Shown here one piece after another: positions 34,583-42,417 of a DNA stretch of 64,000 nucleotides (its first letter is position 1; the number at the start of each line of letters is the position of its first letter). Location: contig NZ_BOMY01000051.1 of NCBI RefSeq assembly GCF_016862435.1, positions 62,001 to 126,000 on the forward strand, written 5' to 3'. The notes below the pieces were generated by a model. That model saw only the letters and a list, made by a program, of their open reading frames with translations. It did not search any database and was not told the origin of the DNA. This DNA is from Paractinoplanes tereljensis (lineage in GTDB: Bacteria > Actinomycetota > Actinomycetes > Mycobacteriales > Micromonosporaceae). Position numbers and translations under genes: made by a program.

Positions 34583-34925
34583 GCGATCCACGGTGCGCGG
34601 CGACGCCGAAGAACGACAAGGAAACTTGCCGATTCAGCAAAGCCGCTGAAACTGCGAAGCAACGGCGGAAATGGGACGCCAAGAGTCGGAAATGAGTCCG
34701 AGTTCGATGATCTCCGCGCTGGTCGGTGCCGGTTGCACACAGGTAAATTTCTGCAACGGAAGTATTGACCTTGACCAACGGCAACTTAGATCCTGTTGCG
34801 GTCGGTCAGCGGAGAGTGACCCTTTCCCGATCGCACGGACACACGCCTGACTCCCGCCACCAGGTGAACAGCAGAAAAGGCTATGTGCACGCTCACACAG
34901 CCACGCTGACAGAGGAGCTGATCGC
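34583..34925. promoter_or_regulatory. Divergent promoter region of the oxidoreductase gene and the conservon
   Basis: 343 bases with no coding evidence, less GC-rich than the surroundings. TTGACC (34765-34770), a 16-base spacer and TAGATC (34787-34792) form a plausible forward promoter about 135 bases before the conservon. GAGGAG (34913-34918) is the ribosome site for GTG 34926. No clear operator was found. Confidence 0.4.
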
Positions 34926-37151
34926 GTGCCCGTCCATGACGCCGCGCCGTCCCGTCGCTCGGGCGGCACGATCCGCGGCCGCATCGCCCGGATCCTGGCG
35001 CTACCGGTGGCCGCGGTCCTGGTGCTGCTCGGGATCATCGCGGTCGGCGAGGTCAACCGGTACACCACCGCCGTGCAGACCGCCCGCGCCGTCACCCTCG
35101 ACCTCGCCGTGCTCGAGCTGGTCCAGAACCTCCAGGACGAGCGCGGTCTCTCGGCCGGCCTGCTCGGCGGCATCACCGCGTTCCGCGCCGAGCTCGCCCC
35201 GGCCCGCCAGCGCGTCGACAAGCAGCGCGCCGACGTCGAGTCACTGACCGAGCGCGGCGGCGACGCGGAGGACCGGGTCGCCGCCGTGCTCACCCTGCTC
35301 GACGGCCTGGCGGGAGTGCGGGCCGCCACCGACACCGGAGCCGGCGCGCGGGCGGCCACGTCCGGCTTCTACACCGGCCTGATCGCCCAGCTGATCAACG
35401 TGGACTACGGCCTCAGCACCGTCGACGACACCGACCTGCGCCGCAGCTACGCCACGCTCAGCATGTTCAGCGTGGCGAAGGAGTCGGCCGCGCAGGAACG
35501 CATGCTGCTCAACGGCGTCTTCACGGCCGGCGCCTTCAAACCCGGCGAATTCGTCCAGTTCGTTTCGACGAGGTCCTCGCGCGACACCGCGCTGCTGGCC
35601 TTCAACCAGTACGGCAACCCGGCCGCCCTGGACGCGAAGAACCAGGTACTGAACACCGATGCCGGCCGCCAGGTAGCCGCGATGGAGCAGGCCGCGCTGG
35701 CCGTCACCGACGGGCGCCCGCTGAGCATCGACGCCACGTCGTGGTGGTCGGCGTCCGGCACCGTTCTCGACGCCCTGCAGAACGCCGGGCGGGCCATCGG
35801 CGCCTCGGCCCAGAACCGCGCCGAGGACCTCAAGCAAAAGGCCAGCATGCGGCTCAGCCTGCTGGCCGTGGTCGCCCTGCTGCTGCTGGCCGGCGCCGCC
35901 TACCTGGCGTTCGTCGCGTCCCGCGCGCTGGCCCGCCCGCTGGCCGCGCTGGCCGCCGAGGCACACCGGATCGCCGCCGACCAGCTCCCCCAGGCCGTGC
36001 ACCGGGCCTCCTCGGGCACCGTCGACGACCCACCCGCACCGGTTCGGGTGGATCCCGGCGCCAGCAACGAGGTGCGGCAGGTGGCCGACGCGTTCGAGCG
36101 GGTGCAGGCCACCGCGTACGCCCTGGCCACCGAGCAGGCGCGGCTGCGCCGGGCCACCGCCGAATCGCTGGCCAACCTCGGCCGCCGCAATCAGAATCTG
36201 CTGCGCCGCCAGCTCGGGTTCATCACCAAGCTGGAGCGCGAGGAGTCCAACCCGGCCGGCCTGGCCAACCTGTTCGAGCTCGACCACCTGGCCACCCGCA
36301 TGCGCCGCAACGCGGAAAGCCTGCTGGTGCTGGTCGGTGCGGCCAGCCCGCGGCAGTGGTCGGAGCCGCTGCCGATCACCGACGTGATCCGGGCCGCGAT
36401 CAGCGAGGTCGAGGAATATCGCCGGGTCACCCTGCGCCGGGTCGACGACGCGCTGGTCTCGGGTTCCACGGTGGCCGGGGTGGCGCACATGCTGGCCGAG
36501 CTGATCGAGAACGGACTGGCCTTCTCCCCGCCCGACGTGGACGTCGAGATCCACGGCCGGGTGATCGGCGACGGCTACCTCATCGCGGTCAGCGACCAGG
36601 GCATCGGCATGCCGCCCGGCGAGATGGAGACCGCCAACCAGCGGCTGCGCGGCGAGGGCGACTTCATCACCGCGCCGGCCCGGTTCCTCGGCCACTTCGT
36701 GGTGGGCCGGCTGGCCGCCGAGACCGGCATCGGCGTGCAGCTCGCGCCGTCGCCGGTGACCGGGGTGACGGCCCGGCTGTCGCTGCCGGCGTCGATCCTG
36801 GTGGAACGCAAGACGGTCGCCGCCGCGGCGCCGACCCGCCGGCTGGCGGCCGCCCCCCGCGAGGACGTTCCGCTGCGCTCCAACACCATCGAGTACGTCG
36901 TGGTGGACGCCAAACCCGCGCGCCGGGCCGAGCCGGCGCCTGCGTCCGGGCCGGAACCCGACCGTACGCCCAATGGCCTGCGCCGCCGCACCCCGCGCGC
37001 CCGCCGCGAACCGGCCCCGGCCGCGGTAGCCGTGGCCGAACCACCGCCCGCTGCGGTGGAGGACACGCCGGAGGCGGTCCGGGCGCGGCTCAACGCGTTC
37101 CGCGACGGCGTGCTGCGAGCCGCCAGTTCCGAGAACGCGGGACGGCCGTGA
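34926..37151 (+). CDS. Conservon sensor histidine kinase with NIT domain (CvnA-like)
   Basis: 741 residues. A membrane helix at about 25-45 (ILALPVAAVLVLLGIIAV) is followed by an outer nitrate/nitrite-sensing (NIT) domain with LVQNLQDERGLSAGLLGG, a second helix near 300-325, and a cytoplasmic ATPase domain. N box ELIENGLAFSPP and G box SDQGIGMPP are intact, whereas a classical phosphoacceptor H box is not obvious. The tail after 620 is proline- and alanine-rich. The next three genes encode roadblock, DUF742 and GTPase partners, the conservon set; these act as a membrane-bound, G-protein-like switch in streptomycetes. Confidence 0.9.
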   Translation: MPVHDAAPSRRSGGTIRGRIARILALPVAAVLVLLGIIAVGEVNRYTTAVQTARAVTLDLAVLELVQNLQDERGLSAGLLGGITAFRAELAPARQRVDKQRADVESLTERGGDAEDRVAAVLTLLDGLAGVRAATDTGAGARAATSGFYTGLIAQLINVDYGLSTVDDTDLRRSYATLSMFSVAKESAAQERMLLNGVFTAGAFKPGEFVQFVSTRSSRDTALLAFNQYGNPAALDAKNQVLNTDAGRQVAAMEQAALAVTDGRPLSIDATSWWSASGTVLDALQNAGRAIGASAQNRAEDLKQKASMRLSLLAVVALLLLAGAAYLAFVASRALARPLAALAAEAHRIAADQLPQAVHRASSGTVDDPPAPVRVDPGASNEVRQVADAFERVQATAYALATEQARLRRATAESLANLGRRNQNLLRRQLGFITKLEREESNPAGLANLFELDHLATRMRRNAESLLVLVGAASPRQWSEPLPITDVIRAAISEVEEYRRVTLRRVDDALVSGSTVAGVAHMLAELIENGLAFSPPDVDVEIHGRVIGDGYLIAVSDQGIGMPPGEMETANQRLRGEGDFITAPARFLGHFVVGRLAAETGIGVQLAPSPVTGVTARLSLPASILVERKTVAAAAPTRRLAAAPREDVPLRSNTIEYVVVDAKPARRAEPAPASGPEPDRTPNGLRRRTPRARREPAPAAVAVAEPPPAAVEDTPEAVRARLNAFRDGVLRAASSENAGRP

Positions 37152-37186
37152 CCGGCCCGATGACAGGAAGAGCAGGAAGAGAAGGC

Positions 37187-37612
37187 ATGAACGTCGACGC
37201 GTCGGCCGACCGGCACCAGTTCAACTGGCTGCTCGGCAACTTCGTTCACCAGACCGACGGCGTACGCGATGCCGTGGCCGTTTCGTCCGACGGTCTGCTG
37301 ATCGCGGGTTCCGACGGGCTGAACCGGGCCGAGGCCGACCAGCTGGCCGCCATCGTGTCCAGTCTGGCCAGCCTGGCCCGCAGCGCGTCCCGCCGGTACG
37401 ACTTCGACGGCCTGAAACTCATCATGATCGAGATGCGCCGGGGCTTCCTGCTGGTCTCGCAGATCTCCGGTGGGAGCGTTCTCGGGGTGGTGGCCGGCAG
37501 CGACTGCGATCTGGGCCTGGTCGGCTACGAGATCTCCATGCTGGCCGAGCGGTTCGGCGACCTGCTCACCCCGGCGCTGATCGCCGAATCCCGGCAGCAC
37601 CTGCCGCGATGA
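37187..37612 (+). CDS. Roadblock/LC7-domain protein (CvnB-like)
   Basis: A 141-residue cytoplasmic protein. FNWLLGNFVHQTDGVRDAVA, VSSDGLLIAGSDGLNRAEAD and LLVSQISGGSVLGVVAGSDC form the roadblock fold, which binds small GTPases and probably regulates nucleotide exchange or hydrolysis by the GTPase encoded two genes later. ATG 37187 is preferred because of the purine-rich site AGGAAGAGAAGG just upstream. The stop overlaps the DUF742 start by four bases. Confidence 0.9.
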   Translation: MNVDASADRHQFNWLLGNFVHQTDGVRDAVAVSSDGLLIAGSDGLNRAEADQLAAIVSSLASLARSASRRYDFDGLKLIMIEMRRGFLLVSQISGGSVLGVVAGSDCDLGLVGYEISMLAERFGDLLTPALIAESRQHLPR

Positions 37613-37983
37613 CCGATGAGCCGCGTGCCGGTCACCGGCCGCCGCCGTCGACGTACGACGAGGACCCGGTGGTGCGCCCGTTCATGCTCACCGGCGGGCG
37701 CACCCAGACGGTGCACGACGGGCTGCGCATCGAGACCCAGCTGCGGGCCGCCCCGGCCGCGCTGTCCGCGCCACTGCGGTTCGAGGCCCGGCGGATCGTC
37801 GAGCTGTGCCAGCAGCCGAGGTCGCTGGCCGACCTGTCGGCGGCCCTGCGGGCCCCGCTCGGCGTGGTCCGGGTGATCGCCGGTGACCTGATCACCGAGG
37901 GTTACCTGCGGATCGAACAGCAGCCGGCCGAACTCTCCATCAGTCTGATCGAAAGGATCCGGGATCGTGTCCGCGCGCTCTGA
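37609..37983 (+). CDS. DUF742 protein (CvnC-like)
   Basis: 124 residues. DEDPVVRPFMLTGGRTQTVH is the DUF742 signature, and the C-terminal half is a winged-helix-like fold (EARRIVELCQQPRSLADLSA, then LGVVRVIAGDLITEGYL). It is the third component of the conservon. The start overlaps the roadblock gene by four bases and its end overlaps the GTPase gene by 17 bases. Confidence 0.9.
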   Translation: MTDEPRAGHRPPPSTYDEDPVVRPFMLTGGRTQTVHDGLRIETQLRAAPAALSAPLRFEARRIVELCQQPRSLADLSAALRAPLGVVRVIAGDLITEGYLRIEQQPAELSISLIERIRDRVRAL

Positions 37984-38539
37984 CGTGGTGGCACCACCGA
38001 TTGCCGTCAAGATTGTGATCAGCGGCGGTTTCGGGGTGGGCAAGACGACGTTCGTCGGGGCCATCTCCGAGATCGAGCCACTGGTCACCGAGGCGGAGCT
38101 GACCGAGGCCTCGATCGGGGTGGACGACACCTCGGCCGTGTCCGGCAAGACCACCACCACGGTGGCCCTCGACTTCGGCCGCATCACCCTCGACGACGCC
38201 CTGCTGCTCTACCTGTTCGGCACCCCCGGCCAGGACCGGTTCTCGTTCCTCTGGGACGACCTGGTCGACGGCGCCCTGGGCGCGATCGTGCTGATCGACA
38301 CCCGCCGGGTGGAGGACTCGTTCCCGTCGATCGACTACTTCGAGGAGAACCGGATCCCGTTCATCGTCGGGGTGAACCGGTTCGACGGCGGCATGCGCTT
38401 CGACCTGCGCGAGATCCGCGACGCCCTCGGCGTCTCGGACGCGGTGCCGATTGTGGAGTGCGACGCCCGCGACCGCGTGTCGGTGAAGGACGTTCTGGTG
38501 GCGCTCACCGAGGAGGTACTGACCAGGCGGTTGGGGTAG
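37967..38539 (+). CDS. Conservon small GTPase (CvnD-like)
   Basis: A 190-residue Ras-like GTPase. P loop SGGFGVGKTTFVGAI, switch I threonines in SGKTTTTVALDFGRI, G3-like FGTPGQDRF with Gln in the catalytic position, and G4-like VGVNRFD. GTG 37967 lies inside the end of the DUF742 gene. It is expected to interact with the roadblock protein and to transmit the sensor kinase's state. Confidence 0.92.
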   Translation: MSARSDVVAPPIAVKIVISGGFGVGKTTFVGAISEIEPLVTEAELTEASIGVDDTSAVSGKTTTTVALDFGRITLDDALLLYLFGTPGQDRFSFLWDDLVDGALGAIVLIDTRRVEDSFPSIDYFEENRIPFIVGVNRFDGGMRFDLREIRDALGVSDAVPIVECDARDRVSVKDVLVALTEEVLTRRLG

Positions 38540-38586
38540 GGCGTATGGGGGAACCGGCAGTGGCATTCCATCGATAGCCTGGCCAC

Positions 38587-39399
38587 ATGCGTTGCCCTCT
38601 GTGCGGCCTCGACAACAATCCGTCGGTGGGCGTCTGCGCCCGCTGCGGCGCGCCGCTCAACGGCACCCCACCCCCGCCCACCAACACCACCCAGTTCGCG
38701 CCGGGGTCGGCGTCGCCCGGCCCGATCGCGCCGCCGCCGACCCCGCAGTTCGCGCCGCCGCTGCCACCCGCGCCCAGGAGCGGCCCCAGCACCGGCGTCC
38801 TGCTCAGCCTGCTGGGCCTGGGCATGGTCGCGCTCCTCAGCCTGGCCCTGGTGGTGGTCATCGTCGCGCGCGGCCGCCCCGACAAGCCGGTGGCGGCGGC
38901 CCAGCCCACAGTCGCGCCGCCCGCCACCACCGCCGCCGCGGCGAAAGGATCGGCCCGCGACCAGGCCGCGGCGATCGACGCGCTGCTCGACCGCAGCGCC
39001 GCCAGCCGCGCCAAACTCAACAGCGCGATCGAACGGGTACAACGCTGCAAGGACGTGCCGGCCGCCCTGACCGACATGCGCACGGTCGGCGACGAACGCA
39101 CCAAACAGATCGCCGACACCGAGGCCACCGACGTGTCCGCCCTGGACAACGGCGAGGCGGTCCGCTCCACCCTGCGGGCCGCCCTGGGCTTCGCCCTGGC
39201 CGCCGACGCCCATTTCGTCTCCTGGGCCGAGCCGGCCGCCACCGGCGACTGCAAGGACACCACCGCCCGAAACGCAGCCTGGCAGCGCGGACAGGCCTCC
39301 TCAAAACAGGCCCAGGGAGCAAAGAAACAGTTCATCGCGGTCTGGAACCCGATAGCCGGCCCGCTCGGCCTGGCCGAAAGATCAACCGACAAGATCTAG
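38587..39399 (+). CDS. Membrane protein with N-terminal zinc ribbon
   Basis: 270 residues. Two CxxC knuckles (MRCPLCGLDNN and GVCARCGAPL) form a short zinc ribbon. A proline-rich linker, one membrane helix at about 76-100 (VLLSLLGLGMVALLSLALVV) and an outer helical domain with two cysteines (RCKDV, GDCKD), probably a disulfide, follow. The ribbon side is cytoplasmic. No known family was recognised for the outer domain. It starts 47 bases after the conservon and could be cotranscribed. Confidence 0.75.
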   Translation: MRCPLCGLDNNPSVGVCARCGAPLNGTPPPPTNTTQFAPGSASPGPIAPPPTPQFAPPLPPAPRSGPSTGVLLSLLGLGMVALLSLALVVVIVARGRPDKPVAAAQPTVAPPATTAAAAKGSARDQAAAIDALLDRSAASRAKLNSAIERVQRCKDVPAALTDMRTVGDERTKQIADTEATDVSALDNGEAVRSTLRAALGFALAADAHFVSWAEPAATGDCKDTTARNAAWQRGQASSKQAQGAKKQFIAVWNPIAGPLGLAERSTDKI

Positions 39400-39537
39400 G
39401 CCCTTTTCCGTACGCGCCGGCCCACTCCCGTGGCACTCGGTCCCGGCAGCTGCCAACTCACCCTCCGCGCGCCCGCTGCGGGCGGGCCCGACCCCAAGCC
39501 CGGCGGCCCCCAGCCGGGCGGCCCCAACCCGACGGCC

Positions 39538-39680
39538 CCCAACCCGGCGGCCCAACCCGGCGGCCCCCGGCCGGGCAGCCCCAACCGGGCAGCCCAACCG
39601 GGCGGCCCAACCCGGCGGCCCAACCCGGCGGCCCCCGGCCGGGCAGCCCCAACCGGGCAGCCCAACCGGGCGGCCCAACA
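39538..39680. repeat. GC-rich tandem repeat with 68-bp period
   Basis: Short units of the type CGGCGGCCCAAC and CGGGCAGCCCAAC recur from about 39490 to 39720. Within them a block of about 70 bases starting near 39541 is repeated exactly, 68 bases later, at 39609. Recent slippage or unequal crossing-over is likely. Confidence 0.7.
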
Positions 39681-39764
39681 GGGCGGCCCAACCCGGCGGC
39701 CCCAACCGGCGGCCCTAGCCAGCAGGCCACCGATCATCGGCGAGCTGCGGTCTGGGTCTGACGT

Positions 39765-39905
39765 CGCGGTAATCGGATGTGCCGGGGCCGGTGGCCGGAC
39801 GCGCGTCCCGCATCGCGGACCCACGATCTCGCCTTGCGGGCGACGCTCCCACATTCTGGCCGGAGCACCCCGACATACCGTTTATATCCGGCAGCGACGG
39901 GTCGG
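39765..39905 (+). repeat. Imperfect direct repeat, left copy
   Basis: Shares ATCGGATGTGCCG at one end and CCGACATACCG ... ATCCGGCA near the other with 40066-40200. The middle differs by substitutions and small insertions. Confidence 0.55.
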
Positions 39906-40065
39906 CCCGCGGCGAACTTGTCGATTTGACTACCCGTCTGCTGCTCTACCTTTCCAAGATCTGTGACTTGCCGGCGCGGAAGTCGGCGCGCCAAGCCGCA
40001 CAACCTTCTGCACACCGGCCTGGAGTGTTTCGCACGCATTTAGGTAGTTCATTGGCGATTGCTGG

Positions 40066-40200
40066 CACGGTGATCGGATGTGCCGAGGCCGGCGGGCGGA
40101 CGGGCGGGCCTTTCCCGTCGCGGGCCCGCGAGCCCGCCTCGTGGCCGACGCCAACACCAGTCCACCGACATACCGCATATTTCCGGCACCAACGGGCCTG
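40066..40200 (+). repeat. Imperfect direct repeat, right copy
   Basis: Second copy of the element at 39765-39905: GTGATCGGATGTGCCGAGGC at the left side and ACCGACATACCGCATATTTC at the right. Confidence 0.55.
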
Positions 40201-40255
40201 TGACGCGCCGGCCGAGCCTCGTCCTGACCGCGGTAACAAACGTGCCGGGCGGGGT

Positions 40256-40384
40256 TGGGGTTGGGGGTCTGGATGCGCGAGAGGCGCTGCACGCGCCGGT
40301 GTTGTGCGGTGGTCGCGGGGTGGCGGCGGTCGGGTGTGGTTGCGGTTGTGGGCGGCGATGGCCGTACCGGCGAAGGGCTTTGAT
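40256..40384. repeat. Dispersed intergenic repeat, copy 2
   Basis: Matches 26668-26795, with CGGTGGTCGCG, GTGGCGGCGGTCGGG and GGCCGTACCGGCGAAGGGCT among the shared strings. It ends about ten bases before the 3' end of the YdeI-like gene, the same placement as copy 1 relative to the TetR gene. Confidence 0.55.
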
Positions 40385-40394
40385 CTTGAAGCTT

Positions 40395-40850
40395 TTAGCG
40401 GTGTTCGCCGGAATTCAGCATCTCCAGGGTCTTGGCTACTCGCTGGGTGCGGGTGGCCTCGCGCTTCGCTTCGGTGATCCAGCGGACGAACTCCTTGCGG
40501 TGGGAGTAGGCCATCGCCTCGAAGGTGGTGCGGGCCTTGTCGTCGGTGGCCAGGGCGGCGGCCAAGTCGTCGGGGACCTCCACCGCGCGGAAGCCGTCCT
40601 CGGCGGCGATGTTCACCTCGTAGGCCGCGCCGATGGTCACGCCGGCCTGTTCGCGGGCCGCTCGGGCCAGGCCGATCATGTTCTCGCCGCCCATCCGGGC
40701 CAAGCGCAGCGGCAGGGTCACGCCATTGACGGTGACCCGCACGGGGAAGGCCTTGCGGCCGCCGCCCACCGCGGCGACCTGCTCGTCGGAGAGAACGAAC
40801 GCGCCGGCCGGGCCGCGCGGTTCCAGCGTCAGGGTCAGTGTCTCGCTCAT
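40395..40850 (-). CDS. YdeI/OmpD-associated family protein with DUF1905
   Basis: 151 residues. The N-terminal two thirds is the DUF1905 beta barrel (AFVLSDEQVAAVGGGRKAFP, VRVTVNGVTLPLRLARMGG). The C-terminal helices (DDLAAALATDDKARTTFEAM, then SHRKEFVRWITEAKREATR) are the OmdA/YdeI segment. The biochemical role of the family is not established; some members affect resistance to cationic peptides. It stands alone. Confidence 0.85.
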   Translation of the reverse strand: MSETLTLTLEPRGPAGAFVLSDEQVAAVGGGRKAFPVRVTVNGVTLPLRLARMGGENMIGLARAAREQAGVTIGAAYEVNIAAEDGFRAVEVPDDLAAALATDDKARTTFEAMAYSHRKEFVRWITEAKREATRTQRVAKTLEMLNSGEHR

Positions 40851-40994
40851 GGGCTCACGGTAGCGGTTCGGCTACGAGTTGATCATGAAGAGAGCCATCG
40901 AAATAACGATTGAGATACGGGGCAGCTTTTCGGCGGTCGAACAAGTACCGTCCCGGGTCGCTGAACCTGAAAAAAACCTGATTGGATCCTTATA

Positions 40995-41558
40995 GTGTCC
41001 CTCGACTCGCAGCTCCCCCCGCCTCCTCCTCCCGGCCAGGAGAACTACGCGGCGCCGGCCCCGCAGCAGCAGGGCACGAGCGGCCTGGCCATCGCCGGTC
41101 TGATCTTCGCGTTCGTCTTCGCCCCGATCGGCTTCATCCTCAGCCTGATCGGCGTCTTCAAGACCGGTGAGGGCAAGGCCAAGGGCCGCGGCCTGGCGGT
41201 TACCGGCCTCATCCTGTCCTCGCTGTTCGTCATCGGTGGCGTGGTCGGCATCATCATCGCCGTCACCGCGGTCTCCAACTCGACGGTCCTCGACCCGGGT
41301 TGCACCGCCGCCAAGGACACCATCATCAAGAGCGGCAGCGCGGCCGACGAGGCGTCGCTGCAGGCGACCGTCGACGGCCTCAACGCCGCCGCGGCCAAGG
41401 CCAAGCACGACGACGTCAAGGCGGCGACCCAGACGCTGGCCAACGACTACAAGGCGCTGCTCGACGCCGTGAAGACCGGCAACATGCCGGCCGGGCTCGA
41501 GGACAAGATCGGCACGGACGGCGCGGCGTTCGACACGCTCTGCACCATCGGTAGCTGA
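40995..41558 (+). CDS. DUF4190-type small membrane protein
   Basis: 187 residues from GTG 40995. A proline-rich cytoplasmic start (SQLPPPPPPGQENYAAP), two membrane helices (LAIAGLIFAFVFAPIGFILS and LAVTGLILSSLFVIGGVVGI) and an outer helical domain with two cysteines (PGCTA, TLCTI). Such proteins are common in actinobacteria and have no assigned function. The AT-rich 140 bases upstream probably contain its promoter; a strong terminator follows. Confidence 0.8.
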   Translation: MSLDSQLPPPPPPGQENYAAPAPQQQGTSGLAIAGLIFAFVFAPIGFILSLIGVFKTGEGKAKGRGLAVTGLILSSLFVIGGVVGIIIAVTAVSNSTVLDPGCTAAKDTIIKSGSAADEASLQATVDGLNAAAAKAKHDDVKAATQTLANDYKALLDAVKTGNMPAGLEDKIGTDGAAFDTLCTIGS

Positions 41559-41572
41559 CGTAGGACAGTGGA

Positions 41573-41603
41573 CGGGCGGCACTCCGGTGCCGCCCGTTTT
41601 CTT
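41573..41603 (+). terminator. Intrinsic terminator
   Basis: CGGGCGGCAC-TCCG-GTGCCGCCCG (41573-41596), a perfect 10-bp stem, followed by TTTTCTT. A textbook Rho-independent terminator after the DUF4190-type gene. Confidence 0.9.
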
Positions 41604-41659
41604 TACACCGATCACTCAGATGTCGAGATGATCACGGATCATCGATACTCTCACTCCTC

Positions 41660-42319
41660 GTGGCTACCGAAGATCGCGCCCGATGGACGCTTGTGCTGGC
41701 CGTGGCCGTCAGCGTCCTGCTGCTGACCGGCACCGTGCTGTTCCTGCTCCGCGAGACGCGGTCGGTATCTACCACGCCGTCGGCGGCACTGCCGGGGCCC
41801 TGGCAGCCGCCCTCCGTGACGGCGACAGCGGCGGCGACCGTTGGCAGTGCGTCACCTCCGGCAGCGACCAGCACGAAACCGACGACCAGCCCCACTCCGA
41901 CGACCCGGCCGACTTCCAAGCCCACGACCCCGCCGACGACGACGGCCCCGACGGGCGGGCCCAACCTGAGCCTCGACGCCTTCGCCGACGCGGACGGTTC
42001 CAGCAAGGCCGACGGCACCAGCTTCAACGACGTACGCGACGGCAAGCTGGACACCTTTTGGTCGCCGATCGGAACCACCGGGCGGGTCTCGGTCAAGTGG
42101 ACCACGCCGGTGACCCTGTCCCGGGTGGTGATCCGGCAGGCGGCCGGCCCGATCCGGTCCTGGCGGCTGCGGAACCACGACAACGACGAGGTGCTGGCCA
42201 CCGGCACGGCAGCCGGGACGATCACGTTCTCGCCGGTCGCCCTGCAGAAGATCGACTTCGAGATCCTCCTCGCGAGCGGCACTCCCCGGGTCACCGAGTT
42301 CCAGACGTTCGCCGAATGA
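41660..42319 (+). CDS. Membrane-anchored protein with discoidin-like domain
   Basis: 219 residues from GTG 41660. One N-terminal membrane helix (WTLVLAVAVSVLLLTGTVLF), a long Thr/Pro/Ser spacer (residues 45-95), and a domain resembling F5/8 type C carbohydrate-binding modules: DGKLDTFWSPIGTTGRVSVK, VTLSRVVIRQAAGPIRSWRL and IDFEILLASGTPRVTEFQTF. It would sit on the outer face of the membrane and perhaps bind cell-wall or exogenous glycan. Confidence 0.75.
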   Translation: MATEDRARWTLVLAVAVSVLLLTGTVLFLLRETRSVSTTPSAALPGPWQPPSVTATAAATVGSASPPAATSTKPTTSPTPTTRPTSKPTTPPTTTAPTGGPNLSLDAFADADGSSKADGTSFNDVRDGKLDTFWSPIGTTGRVSVKWTTPVTLSRVVIRQAAGPIRSWRLRNHDNDEVLATGTAAGTITFSPVALQKIDFEILLASGTPRVTEFQTFAE

Positions 42320-42417
42320 CGAGGGCATAAGCATCCGGCTATGAACCAATTGGAATGACATATTTCAATACCTGACGGCTGAGAATCGGCGAAACCCCCA
42401 GGCGTCAGGAGCCAGCG

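Larger units (their letters stand above)
39400..40394. other. One-kilobase non-coding island rich in repeats
   Basis: Between two convergent genes there is no credible protein gene; the open frames merely reflect base composition. The island holds three kinds of repeat, annotated separately: a GC-rich tandem array with an exact 68-base period (39538-39680), a pair of imperfect direct copies about 300 bases apart (39765-39905 and 40066-40200), and copy 2 of a dispersed repeat shared with 26668-26795. Confidence 0.6.

Noticed and set aside
39490..39720. Regularly spaced short repeats as a CRISPR array
   Set aside because: Units are contiguous low-complexity strings without unique spacers, and no cas genes are in the window.
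39430..39966. Long open frames in both directions over the GC-rich array as Pro/Gly/Ala-rich protein genes
   Set aside because: They exist in several frames at once because of composition, lack ribosome sites and run through non-coding repeats.
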